Of a DNA stretch of 64,000 bases, positions 1-9,693 are shown piece by piece (the stretch's first letter is position 1; each line of letters starts with the position of its first letter). This DNA is from Rhodanobacter sp. GTDB taxonomy: Bacteria; Pseudomonadota; Gammaproteobacteria; Xanthomonadales; Rhodanobacteraceae. The notes beneath the pieces were generated by a model. That model saw only the letters and a list, made by a program, of their open reading frames with translations, was not told the origin of the DNA and did not search any database. The translations under genes and the position numbers were made by a program. The stretch spans positions 1 to 64,000 of the forward strand of contig SCSE01000047.1 of NCBI GenBank assembly GCA_004298015.1, in the 5' to 3' direction.

Positions 1-90
1 CGCCAAAGGCGGGGCGAAAGCTCCCACCAGAGTCGCTCCTGCCTGGGCGCGGAGTGCGTCATGAGGCCGCACTATCGCGCCGTTAGCGAA

Positions 91-1035
91 TCAACCCAGC
101 GCCGCTTCCAGCTCCGGAATAATCTTGAACAGATCCCCGACCAAACCAAAATCGGCGACCTCGAAAATCGGCGCCTCGCCATCCTTGTTGATCGCCACGA
201 TGGTGCCGGCGTCCTTGATGCCGGTGAGGTGTTGGATCGCGCCGGAGATGCCGATGGCCATATACAACTCGGGGGCGATGATCTTGCCGGTCTGGCCGAC
301 CTGCATCTCGTTGGGGCAGTAGCCGGCGTCCACAGCGGCGCGTGAGGCACCGACGGCAGCGCCGATCTTGTCGGCGAATTTGTAGATGATGTCGAAGTTT
401 TCCTTCGAGCCGACGCCACGACCACCGGAGACCACCTTGCTGGCGCTCTGCAGGTCGGGGCGGTCGCTGCTGCCTTGCTGCAGTTCGACGAAGCGGGTGT
501 GGGTGGGCAGGGTGGCGTCGATGTTCAGCGCCTCGATCGGTGCGCTGCTGCTGCCCGTGGCCGCGGCCGGCCAGGAGGCGGTGCGGATGGTGGCGACGAC
601 CGTGTGGTCGGCGTTGGCTTCGACGGTGATGATCGCGTTGCCGGCGTAGATCGGGCGCTTGAAGGTATGGCTGGCTTCGACGCTCATCACGTCACTGACC
701 TGGGCCACGCCGAGCAGGGCGGCGACGCGGGGCGCCAGATCCTTGCCGAAGGTGGTGGACGGTGCGAAGACGTGGCTGTAGCCGGCGGCCGCCTTGGCGA
801 TCTGCGGGGCGAGTACGGCGGCGAGCGAGTGCGCGTTCTCGGGCCTGGCGACGGTGAGCACCTTGCTCACGCCTTCGATTTTCGCTGCTTCGGTGGCGAT
901 GGTGTCGGGCGCGTCCGACAGTACCAGCACGTCGATGGCGTCGGGCTTGACCGCGATGGCGGCGCTGACGGCGCGCGCGGTAGCGGAGTTCAGTTTGCCG
1001 CCGAGGTGTTCGGCGATGATCAGGATTTTGCTCAT
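91..1035 (-). CDS. etfA: Electron transfer flavoprotein subunit alpha
   Basis: Translation [26 protein letters not shown]... with C-terminal [61 protein letters not shown], the classic ETF-alpha FAD domain. Start trimmed from 1104 to MSKIL at 1035. Confidence 0.96.
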   Translation of the reverse strand: MSKILIIAEHLGGKLNSATARAVSAAIAVKPDAIDVLVLSDAPDTIATEAAKIEGVSKVLTVARPENAHSLAAVLAPQIAKAAAGYSHVFAPSTTFGKDLAPRVAALLGVAQVSDVMSVEASHTFKRPIYAGNAIITVEANADHTVVATIRTASWPAAATGSSSAPIEALNIDATLPTHTRFVELQQGSSDRPDLQSASKVVSGGRGVGSKENFDIIYKFADKIGAAVGASRAAVDAGYCPNEMQVGQTGKIIAPELYMAIGISGAIQHLTGIKDAGTIVAINKDGEAPIFEVADFGLVGDLFKIIPELEAALG

Positions 1036-1055
1036 GTGTGTCTCCAGTGTTTCAT

Positions 1056-1126
1056 GTAGGAGCCCACCCTGTGGGCGATGCCTTTTTTCAGGCATCCAGA
1101 GCATCGCGCACAGGGTGCGCTCCTAC
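1056..1126. repeat. REP/BIME-like inverted pair (GTAGGAGCSCACCCTGTGSGCGAT family)
   Basis: gtaggagcccaccctgtgggcgatgcc ... gcatcgcgcacagggtgcgctcctac: two inverted copies; same motif at 1929-2009 and 9.1-9.6 kb. Confidence 0.9.
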
Positions 1127-1153
1127 AGGGATAGGGTTATTTTTGCTCGCGTG

Positions 1154-1549
1154 TCATAACAAAAGTGTGGAACGGCCTTGTGCTGTGAGCAACGCGACCG
1201 CTTTTTGATCGAATGAGACAAAGGTTTCGCCGCCGAGCCATTGCCCCTCGAAATCGATCACGCCCTCGGCGAAGTCGCCGCCTGAATCGAGTACGGACAG
1301 GCCGACTTCAACGGCGGGCCGGTTCAGCACGATGTTTTGTGTATTCACCAGATGTCGAATGGCGACAGCAATGTCTGCCCGCGACACGTCGTAACTGCGG
1401 TGCAGAACCCAGACCAGCTCGCAAAGCGCGTGCAGACTCACGGCCACCAGGTCGGCCTGTTCCAGCGCTGCCAGTGCAGCCTCACTTTGGCTGGCGTCAT
1501 CGGCGACAATGACGCGCAACAGGACGTTGGTGTCGGCAATGATCTTCAC
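1154..1549 (-). CDS. PIN-domain ribonuclease toxin (VapC-like)
   Basis: MKIIADTNVLLRVIVADD... N-terminal acidic PIN motif; overlaps the upstream AbrB-type ORF by 4 bp. Confidence 0.85.
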   Translation of the reverse strand: MKIIADTNVLLRVIVADDASQSEAALAALEQADLVAVSLHALCELVWVLHRSYDVSRADIAVAIRHLVNTQNIVLNRPAVEVGLSVLDSGGDFAEGVIDFEGQWLGGETFVSFDQKAVALLTAQGRSTLLL

Positions 1550-1812
1550 GCCTGGCCGGCACCCGCTGCCGCGTTCGCATCGCCTATCGCGGCGTCGATT
1601 TCCTCGATGGTCAGTACCTTGCCGTTGGTCTTGCCTTTCAGAAACCCGGCCAGGTTACGCAGTGCCCCTTTCTGCTGGAGCGCCTTCAACTCGGCCCGCC
1701 CATCGGGCAGCAAGTCCAGCTCGATCTTCTCCCCCGGCCTGATGCCGAGATGTTGCAGCACCTCTTTGCGAAAGGTGACTTGCCCCCGGGCGGTGATGGT
1801 CAATGTGGTCAT
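1546..1812 (-). CDS. AbrB/MazE-type swapped-hairpin antitoxin
   Basis: MTTLTITARGQVTFRKEVLQHLGIRPGEKIELDLLPDGRAELKAL is a typical AbrB/SpoVT fold; adjacent to the PIN ORF; aggagg upstream. Confidence 0.85.
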   Translation of the reverse strand: MTTLTITARGQVTFRKEVLQHLGIRPGEKIELDLLPDGRAELKALQQKGALRNLAGFLKGKTNGKVLTIEEIDAAIGDANAAAGAGQA

Positions 1813-1836
1813 GCGGGCCTCCTCGGTAGCTTAACA

Positions 1837-1858
1837 TGCATAGTAATGCTGTTATGCA
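1837..1858. promoter_or_regulatory. Inverted repeat upstream of the antitoxin gene, candidate autoregulatory operator
   Basis: tgcata-gtaatgctgt-tatgca about 25 bp upstream of the antitoxin ATG, in a locally AT-rich stretch. Confidence 0.45.
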
Positions 1859-1928
1859 TTATTTGCTAGTTAGCCGATCTGTTCTGGTCTGGGTCGACAG
1901 CCAGGCATTGGATCGCCGTTGATGTTTT

Positions 1929-2009
1929 GTAGGAGCCCACCCTGAGCACACGAGGGGACTTCCTCCTGGCATGCGTGGTGAAGCAATCGCCCACAGGGTG
2001 GGCTCCTAC
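1929..2009. repeat. REP/BIME-like inverted pair
   Basis: gtaggagcccaccctgagcac ... cgcccacagggtgggctcctac. Confidence 0.9.
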
Positions 2010-2023
2010 GGGGATAGGAGGGT

Positions 2024-2770
2024 TTACAGCAGGCCTTTTTGCTTGAGCGCGGCGACCAGTTCGGCGGCGTCTTTGACCATCACACCCTTGCTGCGTTTGG
2101 CCGGTGGTGCGTAGTGGGTGGTGGTGAGGTGGTCGTGCGACTCGACGCCGAGTGAGGCGAGCTCGATGGTCGCGATCGGCTTGGACTTGGCCTTCATGAT
2201 GTCGGGCAGCTTGATGAAGCGCGGTTCGTTGAGACGCAGATCGGTGGTGATCACGGCGGGCAATTCGGCCTCGATCACTTCCAGCCCGGCGTCGACTTCG
2301 CGCGTCACGGTGGCCTTGCCGTCGGCGATCTCGAGCTTGCTGGCGAAGGTGGCCTGCGGGCGGTCCCACAGCGCGGCCAGCATCTGACCGGTCTGGTTGG
2401 CGTCGTCGTCGATCGCCTGCTTGCCGAGGATCACCAGCCCCGGTTGCTCCTGTTCGACCAGTTTGAGGAAGACGCGGGCGGCGGTCAGCGGCTGCACCGC
2501 CTCGGTGGTGGTCACGTGGATCGCCCGGTTGGCGCCCATCGCCAGGCCGTTGCGCAGATGCGCGGTGAGGTCGGTCGGGCCGATGGCGACCACGATCACT
2601 TCGTCCGCCACGCCTTTTTCGCGCAGCCGCAGCGCCTCTTCGAGCGCGATGTCGTCGAACGGATTGGCGGAGAGCTTGACCCCGTCGGTGACCACGCCGC
2701 TGCCGTCGGGTTTGACCTGGATGCGCACGTTGTAGTCCACGACGCGCTTGTAGCCGACCAGTATTTTCAT
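2024..2770 (-). CDS. etfB: Electron transfer flavoprotein subunit beta
   Basis: MKILVGYKRVVDYNVRIQVKPDGSGVVTDGVKLSANPFDDIALEEALRLREKG...; ETF-beta signature VIEAELPAVITTDLRLNEPRFIKLPDIMKAKSK. Confidence 0.96.
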   Translation of the reverse strand: MKILVGYKRVVDYNVRIQVKPDGSGVVTDGVKLSANPFDDIALEEALRLREKGVADEVIVVAIGPTDLTAHLRNGLAMGANRAIHVTTTEAVQPLTAARVFLKLVEQEQPGLVILGKQAIDDDANQTGQMLAALWDRPQATFASKLEIADGKATVTREVDAGLEVIEAELPAVITTDLRLNEPRFIKLPDIMKAKSKPIATIELASLGVESHDHLTTTHYAPPAKRSKGVMVKDAAELVAALKQKGLL

Positions 2771-2976
2771 CAACGATTCCTTATCTTGAGGCCGTCCGTG
2801 CGGACGCTTAAATCCCGATTGTACCCGCTCTAAAACATTCGTATGAACCGAGGCGACTGAGTAGAAAGGTTGGCGCAGGTCGCTGGCGTGATTCAGACGA
2901 CGGCCGGAAGCATGCCACGACGGCAAGGCCATTCTTTGGAGCAGCCAAGGTCGGCCAGCCAGTCAACGGGGCCGGC

Positions 2977-5049
2977 TCAGCCGCGGCGCGCGTAGGGGTA
3001 GGTTTGCGCCGATTCGTCCAGCCCGCATACCCTCGCGGCACTGAGGATCTTCTGGCCGGCGGCATGGGCAGTCAGTTCGATCAGCCGTTCGACGGCGTGA
3101 GCCAGCGTGCCGTCCACCTGGCCTGTTTCCGGCTCGAAGGCGTTGTCGTCGATGCCGGCATCAAGTAGCGTACGCAGGGCGCAGGGGCGGACCCAGAACA
3201 TGCTGCCGGCGATGAATTGATCCTGTTCGACCACCGGCGCGGGGATACCACAACGGATGGCCAGTGAGCAGACATTGGCCTGGTTGGCACCCCAGTAATA
3301 GTGCAGTGGCTGCCGATGCCCCTCGGCATGCACCAGACCGAGTCGTGGCTGTTCGCGAAAGGCCTGCGCGATGGCGGGCGCACGCGTCGGCCCGAGCAGC
3401 TTGGTCAGCAGTTCGCGGCGCCATTGTTCGCCATCCTGGCGATGGGTTGATCGCTTGGTGTGTAACTTGAGGATCACCTGCACACCTTCGTCCAGCAGGC
3501 GGTTTGCCACGTGCAGGAAGGGTCGGATGTCGCGCCCACGGTTTTCGAAGACGGCTATTTCCGCTGCGAGGCCCAGCGCGGCGACACGCTGATGCACTGC
3601 GCCCTCGCGCTCCGGCGCCGTGGTGAGGATCACCCGCCAGTCGATACCGCTGGCCTGCAACGCGGCGGCGATTTCGTCCAGCACTTCGACGTACCAGACG
3701 TGGATGACGGCGCAGGGCCGCTGGTCCTTGGGCATGGTGAGTTCGGGCTGCAGTGCATCGCGGGTGGCTTGCAGCCAGGCGTGACCGAGTCGGGTGTCCG
3801 GCTCCAGTACGGCGCCCTCGGCCCATTCGTTCCAGGCGTTGATGAAGACCAGCGGGTTGCTGGCAAAGCGTCGCTTCGCGGTGCCGATGGCGTGCCGCAG
3901 CCAATCGCGGTAGCCGCGCGGTGAGGCGTGGGTGAAAACCCTGCCGCGACCGCTGCGACGGGGCTCGTTGTCCCAGCCGGGGTTGACGCCTGGATAGAGG
4001 GGGTAGGCCGGATCGGCTCGCTCCGTCGCTTCGCGGGCCAGTTCGCGCCAGTCGAAGACATCGCCGTGGAAGTCGGGGTTGAGCAGATTCCGGCGGGCGG
4101 TTATCGGGCTGAGCGTGGTGTTGTTGGGGGGGAATTCCACCGCGGCATCGAAACCGAGGGCGCGCGGATCGGCACGGTCGAAACTCTGCACATAGGCGAG
4201 CTGGATTTCGCCGATCTCATGGCAGCGGCACCAGTCGCGCCAGCGTTTGGTGGTGGCGACCGGGTCGGGCAGCAGACCCGGTCGGTAGACCAGCAGCAAG
4301 GGCTTGCCATCCACCCGCAGATAGCGGGGGTCGCGCAGGTAGCGCGCCACATATTCGATGAAGGCGAGATCGTCTGCAGCACTGTGTTGCTGGCCGATCA
4401 GGATGTCGTCGGCGCGCCCGTCCCAGCGACGCGACCAGTCCTCGTTGGCCCAGCACAGGCACAGCGGCAGGTCGAGGCCCGGATCGGCCAGCCATTGCTG
4501 CAGCGGTTGTTCCAGCAGACGCTTGCCGGCGAACCAGTAGAAATAGCTGCAGAACGCGCCGATGCCGTAGTCCCGCGCCAGTTGCATTTGCTGCCGCATC
4601 ACCGTGGGCAGGCGCAAGTCGTAGAAGCCGAGTTCGCCGGGCAGGCGCGGTTGTGCGTGGCCTTCGAACTGCGGCAGGGCACGCGACACGTTGTGCCATT
4701 CGGTGAAGCCGGTGCCCCACCATGCATTGTTCTCGGGGATCGGGTGGAACTGCGGTAGGTAGAAAGCCACCAGGGTTGCGGGCAGTGGCTCTGGCAGCGC
4801 CTGACGGTGACGGGGAACGTAGCCGATGGCGCGGCCGGCGGCATGCCGGCGTGGTGCCCATGCCGTATCGCTGCCGCTGGCGGCTTGCCCTCGTGGTGCC
4901 GGCGGAACGACCCAGTGCGCGTTGCTATTCAAGAAACGCTGGCGCCAGCGATCACGGGTGACCGCCGGCAACGGCAGCAATCGGAAGCCGACGCGCAGCG
5001 TGCTGAACAACCAGCGTCGTGCAAGGGTACGCAGTGGCATGCCAGTCAT
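2977..5049 (-). CDS. WbsX-type (GH99-like) domain plus C-terminal RgpF-like domain, cell-surface glycan biosynthesis
   Basis: LVAFYLPQFHPIPENNAWWGTGFTEWHNVSRALPQFEGHAQPRLPGELGFYDLR (WbsX signature); C-terminal FENRGRDIRPFLHVANRLLDEGVQVILKLHTKRS (RgpF-like). Confidence 0.88.
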   Translation of the reverse strand: MTGMPLRTLARRWLFSTLRVGFRLLPLPAVTRDRWRQRFLNSNAHWVVPPAPRGQAASGSDTAWAPRRHAAGRAIGYVPRHRQALPEPLPATLVAFYLPQFHPIPENNAWWGTGFTEWHNVSRALPQFEGHAQPRLPGELGFYDLRLPTVMRQQMQLARDYGIGAFCSYFYWFAGKRLLEQPLQQWLADPGLDLPLCLCWANEDWSRRWDGRADDILIGQQHSAADDLAFIEYVARYLRDPRYLRVDGKPLLLVYRPGLLPDPVATTKRWRDWCRCHEIGEIQLAYVQSFDRADPRALGFDAAVEFPPNNTTLSPITARRNLLNPDFHGDVFDWRELAREATERADPAYPLYPGVNPGWDNEPRRSGRGRVFTHASPRGYRDWLRHAIGTAKRRFASNPLVFINAWNEWAEGAVLEPDTRLGHAWLQATRDALQPELTMPKDQRPCAVIHVWYVEVLDEIAAALQASGIDWRVILTTAPEREGAVHQRVAALGLAAEIAVFENRGRDIRPFLHVANRLLDEGVQVILKLHTKRSTHRQDGEQWRRELLTKLLGPTRAPAIAQAFREQPRLGLVHAEGHRQPLHYYWGANQANVCSLAIRCGIPAPVVEQDQFIAGSMFWVRPCALRTLLDAGIDDNAFEPETGQVDGTLAHAVERLIELTAHAAGQKILSAARVCGLDESAQTYPYARRG

Positions 5050-5082
5050 CGCTTTGGGTTCACCCGTGGCCTCGTTGCCGGA

Positions 5083-7110
5083 TCAGTCGAGTACGCGCCG
5101 TAGCGTAGCGGCAGCGGCGGCAACGGAGAAATGGCGGCGCACATTGTCCAGCCCATGGGCTGACAGTTTGTTCCACAATGCCTCATCACGCTGCATGCGC
5201 AGTACACCGTTGACAAAATCATCCGCATCGCTGGCCAACAGCACATCCATGCCATCGTCGAGCTGCATGCCTTCCACCGCGATCGGTGTAGCGATGACGG
5301 GTACGCCGAAGCTCATCGCCATGTTGATCTTGCCCTTCACGCCGGCACCAAAACGCAGTGGCGCCAGTGAGGCCAGGCAACTGTCCAGCCAGGGTGCGAG
5401 GTCGGCGACGCGGCCGTGAAATTCCAGGCCGGGGCAGGACAACTCGCTGCGCGCCGCTGCCGGCAAATCGCCCAGCACGTGCAACCGCAACTCGGGCAAC
5501 ACTTCGCGCAGGCGCGGCAGGATCTCGCTGGCGATCCAGCGGATCGCGTCGCTGTTGGGTGGGTGGCCGAATCCGCCGATGAAGACCAGGTCCTGGCGTT
5601 GTGCATGCGGACGGTTGCAGCCGTGCACTTCATGGATGTTGGATAACAGCTCCACCCGTGCCTGCGGGCACCGCTTTGCCAGGATGGCTTGTTCGTGCGG
5701 GCTGACCACGAAGGTGACGTCACAGGTTTCGATCAGCGCCAGCTCGCTGCGTTCGGCGGCCTCGGCCTGTCGGGCCATGCTGGCGTTGCCGGTAAGCTCG
5801 GCGGCGCGCTGCTCGCGCAGAAAGTGCAGGTCCACGGTGTCGAACAGCAGCCGCGCCTGCGGCGCATACCGGCGCACCGGCGCGGCATATTGGCCGGCGA
5901 CGGTATGCCGGCACAGGATCACCGCATGCAAGCGGTGTCCGTGGCGGCGCAGCCAGTCATGCGCATCGGTCACCCAGGGTTTGCCGAGCACTTCACAGCC
6001 GACCGCGCCGAGTGCATTGATTTCCTCTGCGCTGGCCTGGCCGTCGTCGGGCAGAAAGCATGTGCTCCAGCCTTGTTCACCGAGCAGGCGCAGCATTGCA
6101 CTGAGCCGCAGCGAGCCGGAGTCGCGTGTCGGCTCCGGTGTTCGGCTGTCGACCAGCAAAATGCAACCGCGCGAGCGCCAGCGCAGCGCGCGTTGAAGTG
6201 GCGTGCCGGCGGGTGGCTGTGTGCCGAGTTCGGCTTGCCATTTGTCGACGAAGCTGGCCTGGTTGATCACCTGGTGACGCTTGATGCCGTGGTCGAGGTC
6301 GGTGCCGGAGGTGATGCCTTCGCAATGGATCACGGTACTGGTCGGCTCGTAATACACACGCCACTTTGCCTGGCGTACCGCAAAGGCCAGATCCACGTCT
6401 TCGTAATAGGCCGGCGCATAGCGCGCATCGAAGCCGCCTACCTTGCGAAACAGCGCCTGACGAATCATCAGCGCCGCGCCGGAGACGTAGTCAGTGGCGC
6501 GGCGGTAGCGGTAGGCCGGTGCATCCCGCGCTTCGAAGCGGCCCAGGTTCCAGCAACTGCCGTCGGCAAACACCAGGCCCCCGGCTTCCTGCAGGCGCCC
6601 GTCGGGATAGACCAGCCGGCTGCCGGCGATGCCGCAGTCGTCGCGTTGGGCAAAGCAGCGCAGCAGTGCATCCAGCCAGTGCGGGGTCACCTGGGTGTCG
6701 TTGTTGAGGAAGCACAGGAACTCGCCGCGAGCCGTCTCGGCGCCGGCATTGCAACTGTCGATGAATCCGAGGTTGCGCGGGTTGCGCAGCAGTTGCAGGC
6801 CGTCGATCTGCGTCAGGGTGGCGACGGTGTCGTCGGGCGAGCTGTCATCGACCACGATGACTTCAAAGGGGGACTCGGCACCGTGGAGCGCGATCGAGCG
6901 CAGGCACGCCAGGGTCCAGGCCAGCTTGCCGTGGACCGGAATGATGATCGAGACCCGCGGCGTATCAGCGACGGGCAGGGCGAAGGGTGTGAACGGCTGG
7001 TCCAGCGGAAGCAGGTGGAGCGTGTCATCGGTTGCTGGTCGGTGCCGCAGCTCCTGCGTCACGCGCGCGAGGGTGTCGCGCCAGCCACGCAACGCGATAC
7101 TGCCGCGCAA
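5083..7110 (-). CDS. Bidomain glycosyltransferase (GT2 N-terminus, GT4-like C-terminus)
   Basis: RVSIIIPVHGKLAWTLACLRSIALHGAESPFEVIVVDDSSPDDT... GT2; C-terminal DLVFIGGFGHPPNSDAIRWIASEILPRLREVLPELRLHVLGD...GAGVKGKINMAMSFGVPVIATPIAVEGM GT4-like. Confidence 0.88.
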   Translation of the reverse strand: MRGSIALRGWRDTLARVTQELRHRPATDDTLHLLPLDQPFTPFALPVADTPRVSIIIPVHGKLAWTLACLRSIALHGAESPFEVIVVDDSSPDDTVATLTQIDGLQLLRNPRNLGFIDSCNAGAETARGEFLCFLNNDTQVTPHWLDALLRCFAQRDDCGIAGSRLVYPDGRLQEAGGLVFADGSCWNLGRFEARDAPAYRYRRATDYVSGAALMIRQALFRKVGGFDARYAPAYYEDVDLAFAVRQAKWRVYYEPTSTVIHCEGITSGTDLDHGIKRHQVINQASFVDKWQAELGTQPPAGTPLQRALRWRSRGCILLVDSRTPEPTRDSGSLRLSAMLRLLGEQGWSTCFLPDDGQASAEEINALGAVGCEVLGKPWVTDAHDWLRRHGHRLHAVILCRHTVAGQYAAPVRRYAPQARLLFDTVDLHFLREQRAAELTGNASMARQAEAAERSELALIETCDVTFVVSPHEQAILAKRCPQARVELLSNIHEVHGCNRPHAQRQDLVFIGGFGHPPNSDAIRWIASEILPRLREVLPELRLHVLGDLPAAARSELSCPGLEFHGRVADLAPWLDSCLASLAPLRFGAGVKGKINMAMSFGVPVIATPIAVEGMQLDDGMDVLLASDADDFVNGVLRMQRDEALWNKLSAHGLDNVRRHFSVAAAAATLRRVLD

Positions 7111-7261
7111 CCGCTGCAGCAGAAAGCCGATGCGTTTGGCGCGCCAGCGCAGTCGTGCGATCAGGGGGAGATCCTCTGCCAGTCATCGATAAGCGCACAG
7201 TGTGATGCTTCGGCGCGGAATCGTGAAACGAAGCGCCCGGGTTTTCGCCTCGGTGGGGAGC

Positions 7262-7342
7262 GGCGGACGGTGTCCGCCCTACGTGAGCGCGACATCGGGG
7301 CGATCGGGGTGGCTTTTGGTAGGACGGGCACGGCCCGCCGGC
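7262..7342. repeat. Copies of the GTAGGGCGGACACCGTCCGCC repeat family, inverted
   Basis: ggcggacggtgtccgccctac ... gtaggacgggcacggcccgccgg. Confidence 0.7.
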
Positions 7343-7423
7343 TGTTGGGTTGGGTCCTTGGTGTGGCGGGGAGCGTCCGCCCTGCGGGGCAATGGCGTGC
7401 AGGGCGTGCATTCCCGCTCCCCC

Positions 7424-9022
7424 TCACATGTTCTGGTAGTTCGGCCCGGAGCCGCCTTCGGGGGTGACCCAGGTGATGATCTGGTAGGGGTCCTTGATGT
7501 CGCAGGTTTTGCAGTGTACGCAGTTGGCGGCGTTGATCTGCAGGCGTTTGCCTGCGGTGTCGTCGACGATTTCGTAGACGCTGGCGGGGCAGAAGCGGGT
7601 GCAGGGGTTGCCGTACTCTTCGGCGCAGGTGGTCACGCAGATCGAGGTGTCGGCCACGTGCAGGTGGATCGGCTGGTCTTCGTCGTGTTCGGTGGCGGCA
7701 AAGTAGACGCCGGCGAGGCGGTCGCGCGGGGGCAGGGTGCGTGGCAGGTAGTCGCGCTTGGGTTCTTCCTGCGCGCCGAGTTTGTGCAGGCTGGACCAGT
7801 CGGGCTTGTTCTTCAGGGTCCATGGCGAGGCACCGCCGGTGACGGTTTCCCACGCGGCGTTGAGCATGCCGAACCACAGGCCTTTCTTGAAGGCGGGCTT
7901 GATGTTGCGCACTTTCTTCAGCTCGGCCATCACCACCGAGCCGCGCAGCGTGGCGTCGAAGCCGGCGGCGTTCAGGTCGTTGTTGGCAAGGTGTTCGGCG
8001 GCCAGCATGCCACTCCTGATCGCCTGGTGCGTACCTTTCACCTTGGGCACGTTGAGCAGGCCGGCGGTGTCGCCGATCAGCAGTGCGCCGGGCATCTCGA
8101 CCTTCGGCAGCGACTGGTAGCCGCCGGTGACGATGGCGCGTGCGCCGGCGGAGAGAATGGTGCCGCCGTCCAGCAGCGGCTGCATCATCGGATGATTCTT
8201 CCACTGCTGGAACGCTTCCCACGGCTGGTAGTTCGGGTCGCTGTAGTCGAGCCCGCTGACATAGCCGAGCGCTACCTGATCGCCCTCCAGGTGGTACAGA
8301 AAGCTGCCGCCGTAGGTGTGGCTGTCGGCGGGCCAGCCGAAGCTGTGCACGATCTTGCCCGGGGTGACGCGCCCGGCCGGAAGCTGCCAGAGTTCCTTGA
8401 TGCCGATCGAGTAGCCCTGCGGGTCGCTGTCGGCGTCGAGCTTGAAGCGCTGGACCAGCTGTTTGGTGAGGCTGCCGCGCGCGCCTTCGGCCAACACGGT
8501 GACCTTTGCCTTGATGTCGATACCTTCGGTATAGCCGGGTTTGTGCGAGCCGTCCCGGGCCACGCCCATGTCGCCGATGCTGACGCCGGCGACCGCGCCG
8601 TCTTCGTTGTAGATGGTGTCGGCAGCGGCAAAGCCGGGGAACACGTCCACGCCCAGCGCCTCGGCCTGCGGCGCCAGCCAGGCGCACATCGCGCCAAGCG
8701 AGACGATGAAGTTGCCGTGGTTCTTCATCCCCGGCGGCACCATGATCTTGCGCCCGCCCGTCTTGTTCAGCAGCCAGAATTCATCCTCGCCGGCCGCTAC
8801 GCAGATCGGTGGCGGGTTGTCGCGCCAGCCAGGCAGCAGCTCGTCGAGTGGCTGCGGTTCGATCACCGCGCCGGAGAGGATTTGCGCGCCGACGGTCGAG
8901 GCCTTCTCGATCACGCATACCGTGGTCTCGGGCTTGAGCTGCTTGAGCCGGATCGCGAACGACAGCCCGGCCGGACCAGCGCCGACGACAATCACGTCGT
9001 ATTCCATCGTTTCGCGTTCGCT
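7424..9022 (-). CDS. Electron transfer flavoprotein-ubiquinone oxidoreductase
   Basis: MSERETMEYDVIVVGAGPAGLSFAIRLKQLKPETTVCVIEKASTVGAQILSGAVIEPQPLDELLPGW; C-terminal 4Fe-4S segment CTRFCPASVYEIVDD...NAANCVHCKTCDIKDPYQIITWVTPEGGSGPNYQNM. Confidence 0.96.
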   Translation of the reverse strand, partial: SERETMEYDVIVVGAGPAGLSFAIRLKQLKPETTVCVIEKASTVGAQILSGAVIEPQPLDELLPGWRDNPPPICVAAGEDEFWLLNKTGGRKIMVPPGMKNHGNFIVSLGAMCAWLAPQAEALGVDVFPGFAAADTIYNEDGAVAGVSIGDMGVARDGSHKPGYTEGIDIKAKVTVLAEGARGSLTKQLVQRFKLDADSDPQGYSIGIKELWQLPAGRVTPGKIVHSFGWPADSHTYGGSFLYHLEGDQVALGYVSGLDYSDPNYQPWEAFQQWKNHPMMQPLLDGGTILSAGARAIVTGGYQSLPKVEMPGALLIGDTAGLLNVPKVKGTHQAIRSGMLAAEHLANNDLNAAGFDATLRGSVVMAELKKVRNIKPAFKKGLWFGMLNAAWETVTGGASPWTLKNKPDWSSLHKLGAQEEPKRDYLPRTLPPRDRLAGVYFAATEHDEDQPIHLHVADTSICVTTCAEEYGNPCTRFCPASVYEIVDDTAGKRLQINAANCVHCKTCDIKDPYQIITWVTPEGGSGPNYQNM

Positions 9023-9118
9023 CATGGCGCTCTCCATCGGTCAGGGCGGGATACGGCCCCGTATTGTCACGTTTCGCGCCGGAAGCGGCAAACGGTGTCA
9101 GCCGTGCGGGGCAAACTC

Positions 9119-9620
9119 GTAGGGCGGACACCCTCCGCCGTGTATGGCTGTGGCGTGGGTGGTGGATGCGCGTGGGGTGCCGTGTTGTAGGAGCGCACCC
9201 TGTGCGCGATGCCTTTGCCCGGCCGCCCACAACAGCAATCGCCCACAGGGTGGGCTCCTACAACCGCGCGCCACGACGACCTGGGCGGTGTCACCGTTAC
9301 GCCGCGCAAGCCCGTGTAGGAGCGCACCCTGTGCGCGATGGTTTTTGGTCCGCCCTACGCGTGTGGGGTGCAGGTGATGGCGGCGGACGGTGCCTGCCGT
9401 GCGGATGGCTCTTGTAGGGCGGACACCGTCCGCCGTGTATGAGCGTGGCGTGGGTGGTGGATGCGCGTGGGGTGCCGTGTTGTAGGAGCGCACCCTGTGC
9501 GCGATGGCTTTTGGTCCGCCCTACGCGTGTGGGGTGCAGGTGATGGCGGCGGACGGTGCCTGCCGTGCGGATTGCTCTTGTAGGGCGGACACCGTCCGTC
9601 GTGTCCGCCGGTGTGGCGTC
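9119..9620. repeat. Tandem REP array with two repeat families interleaved
   Basis: gtagggcggacacc... unit starts at 9119, 9414 and 9580; gtaggagcgcaccctgtgcgcgatg copies near 9187, 9317 and 9482, inverted copy near 9239. Confidence 0.92.
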
Positions 9621-9693
9621 GTTGTTGCGACGGCGCTTGCAATCACCGTGGGTTCAATGGCGATAATCGGTGCAACTCACTGCTGGATTGTCC

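Noticed and set aside
7202-9190. Long plus-strand ORF (662 aa) opposite ETF-QO
   Set aside because: Antisense shadow ORF in high-GC DNA; composition is Gly/Val/Ala/Arg-biased with no domain, while the minus strand encodes a clear ETF-QO.
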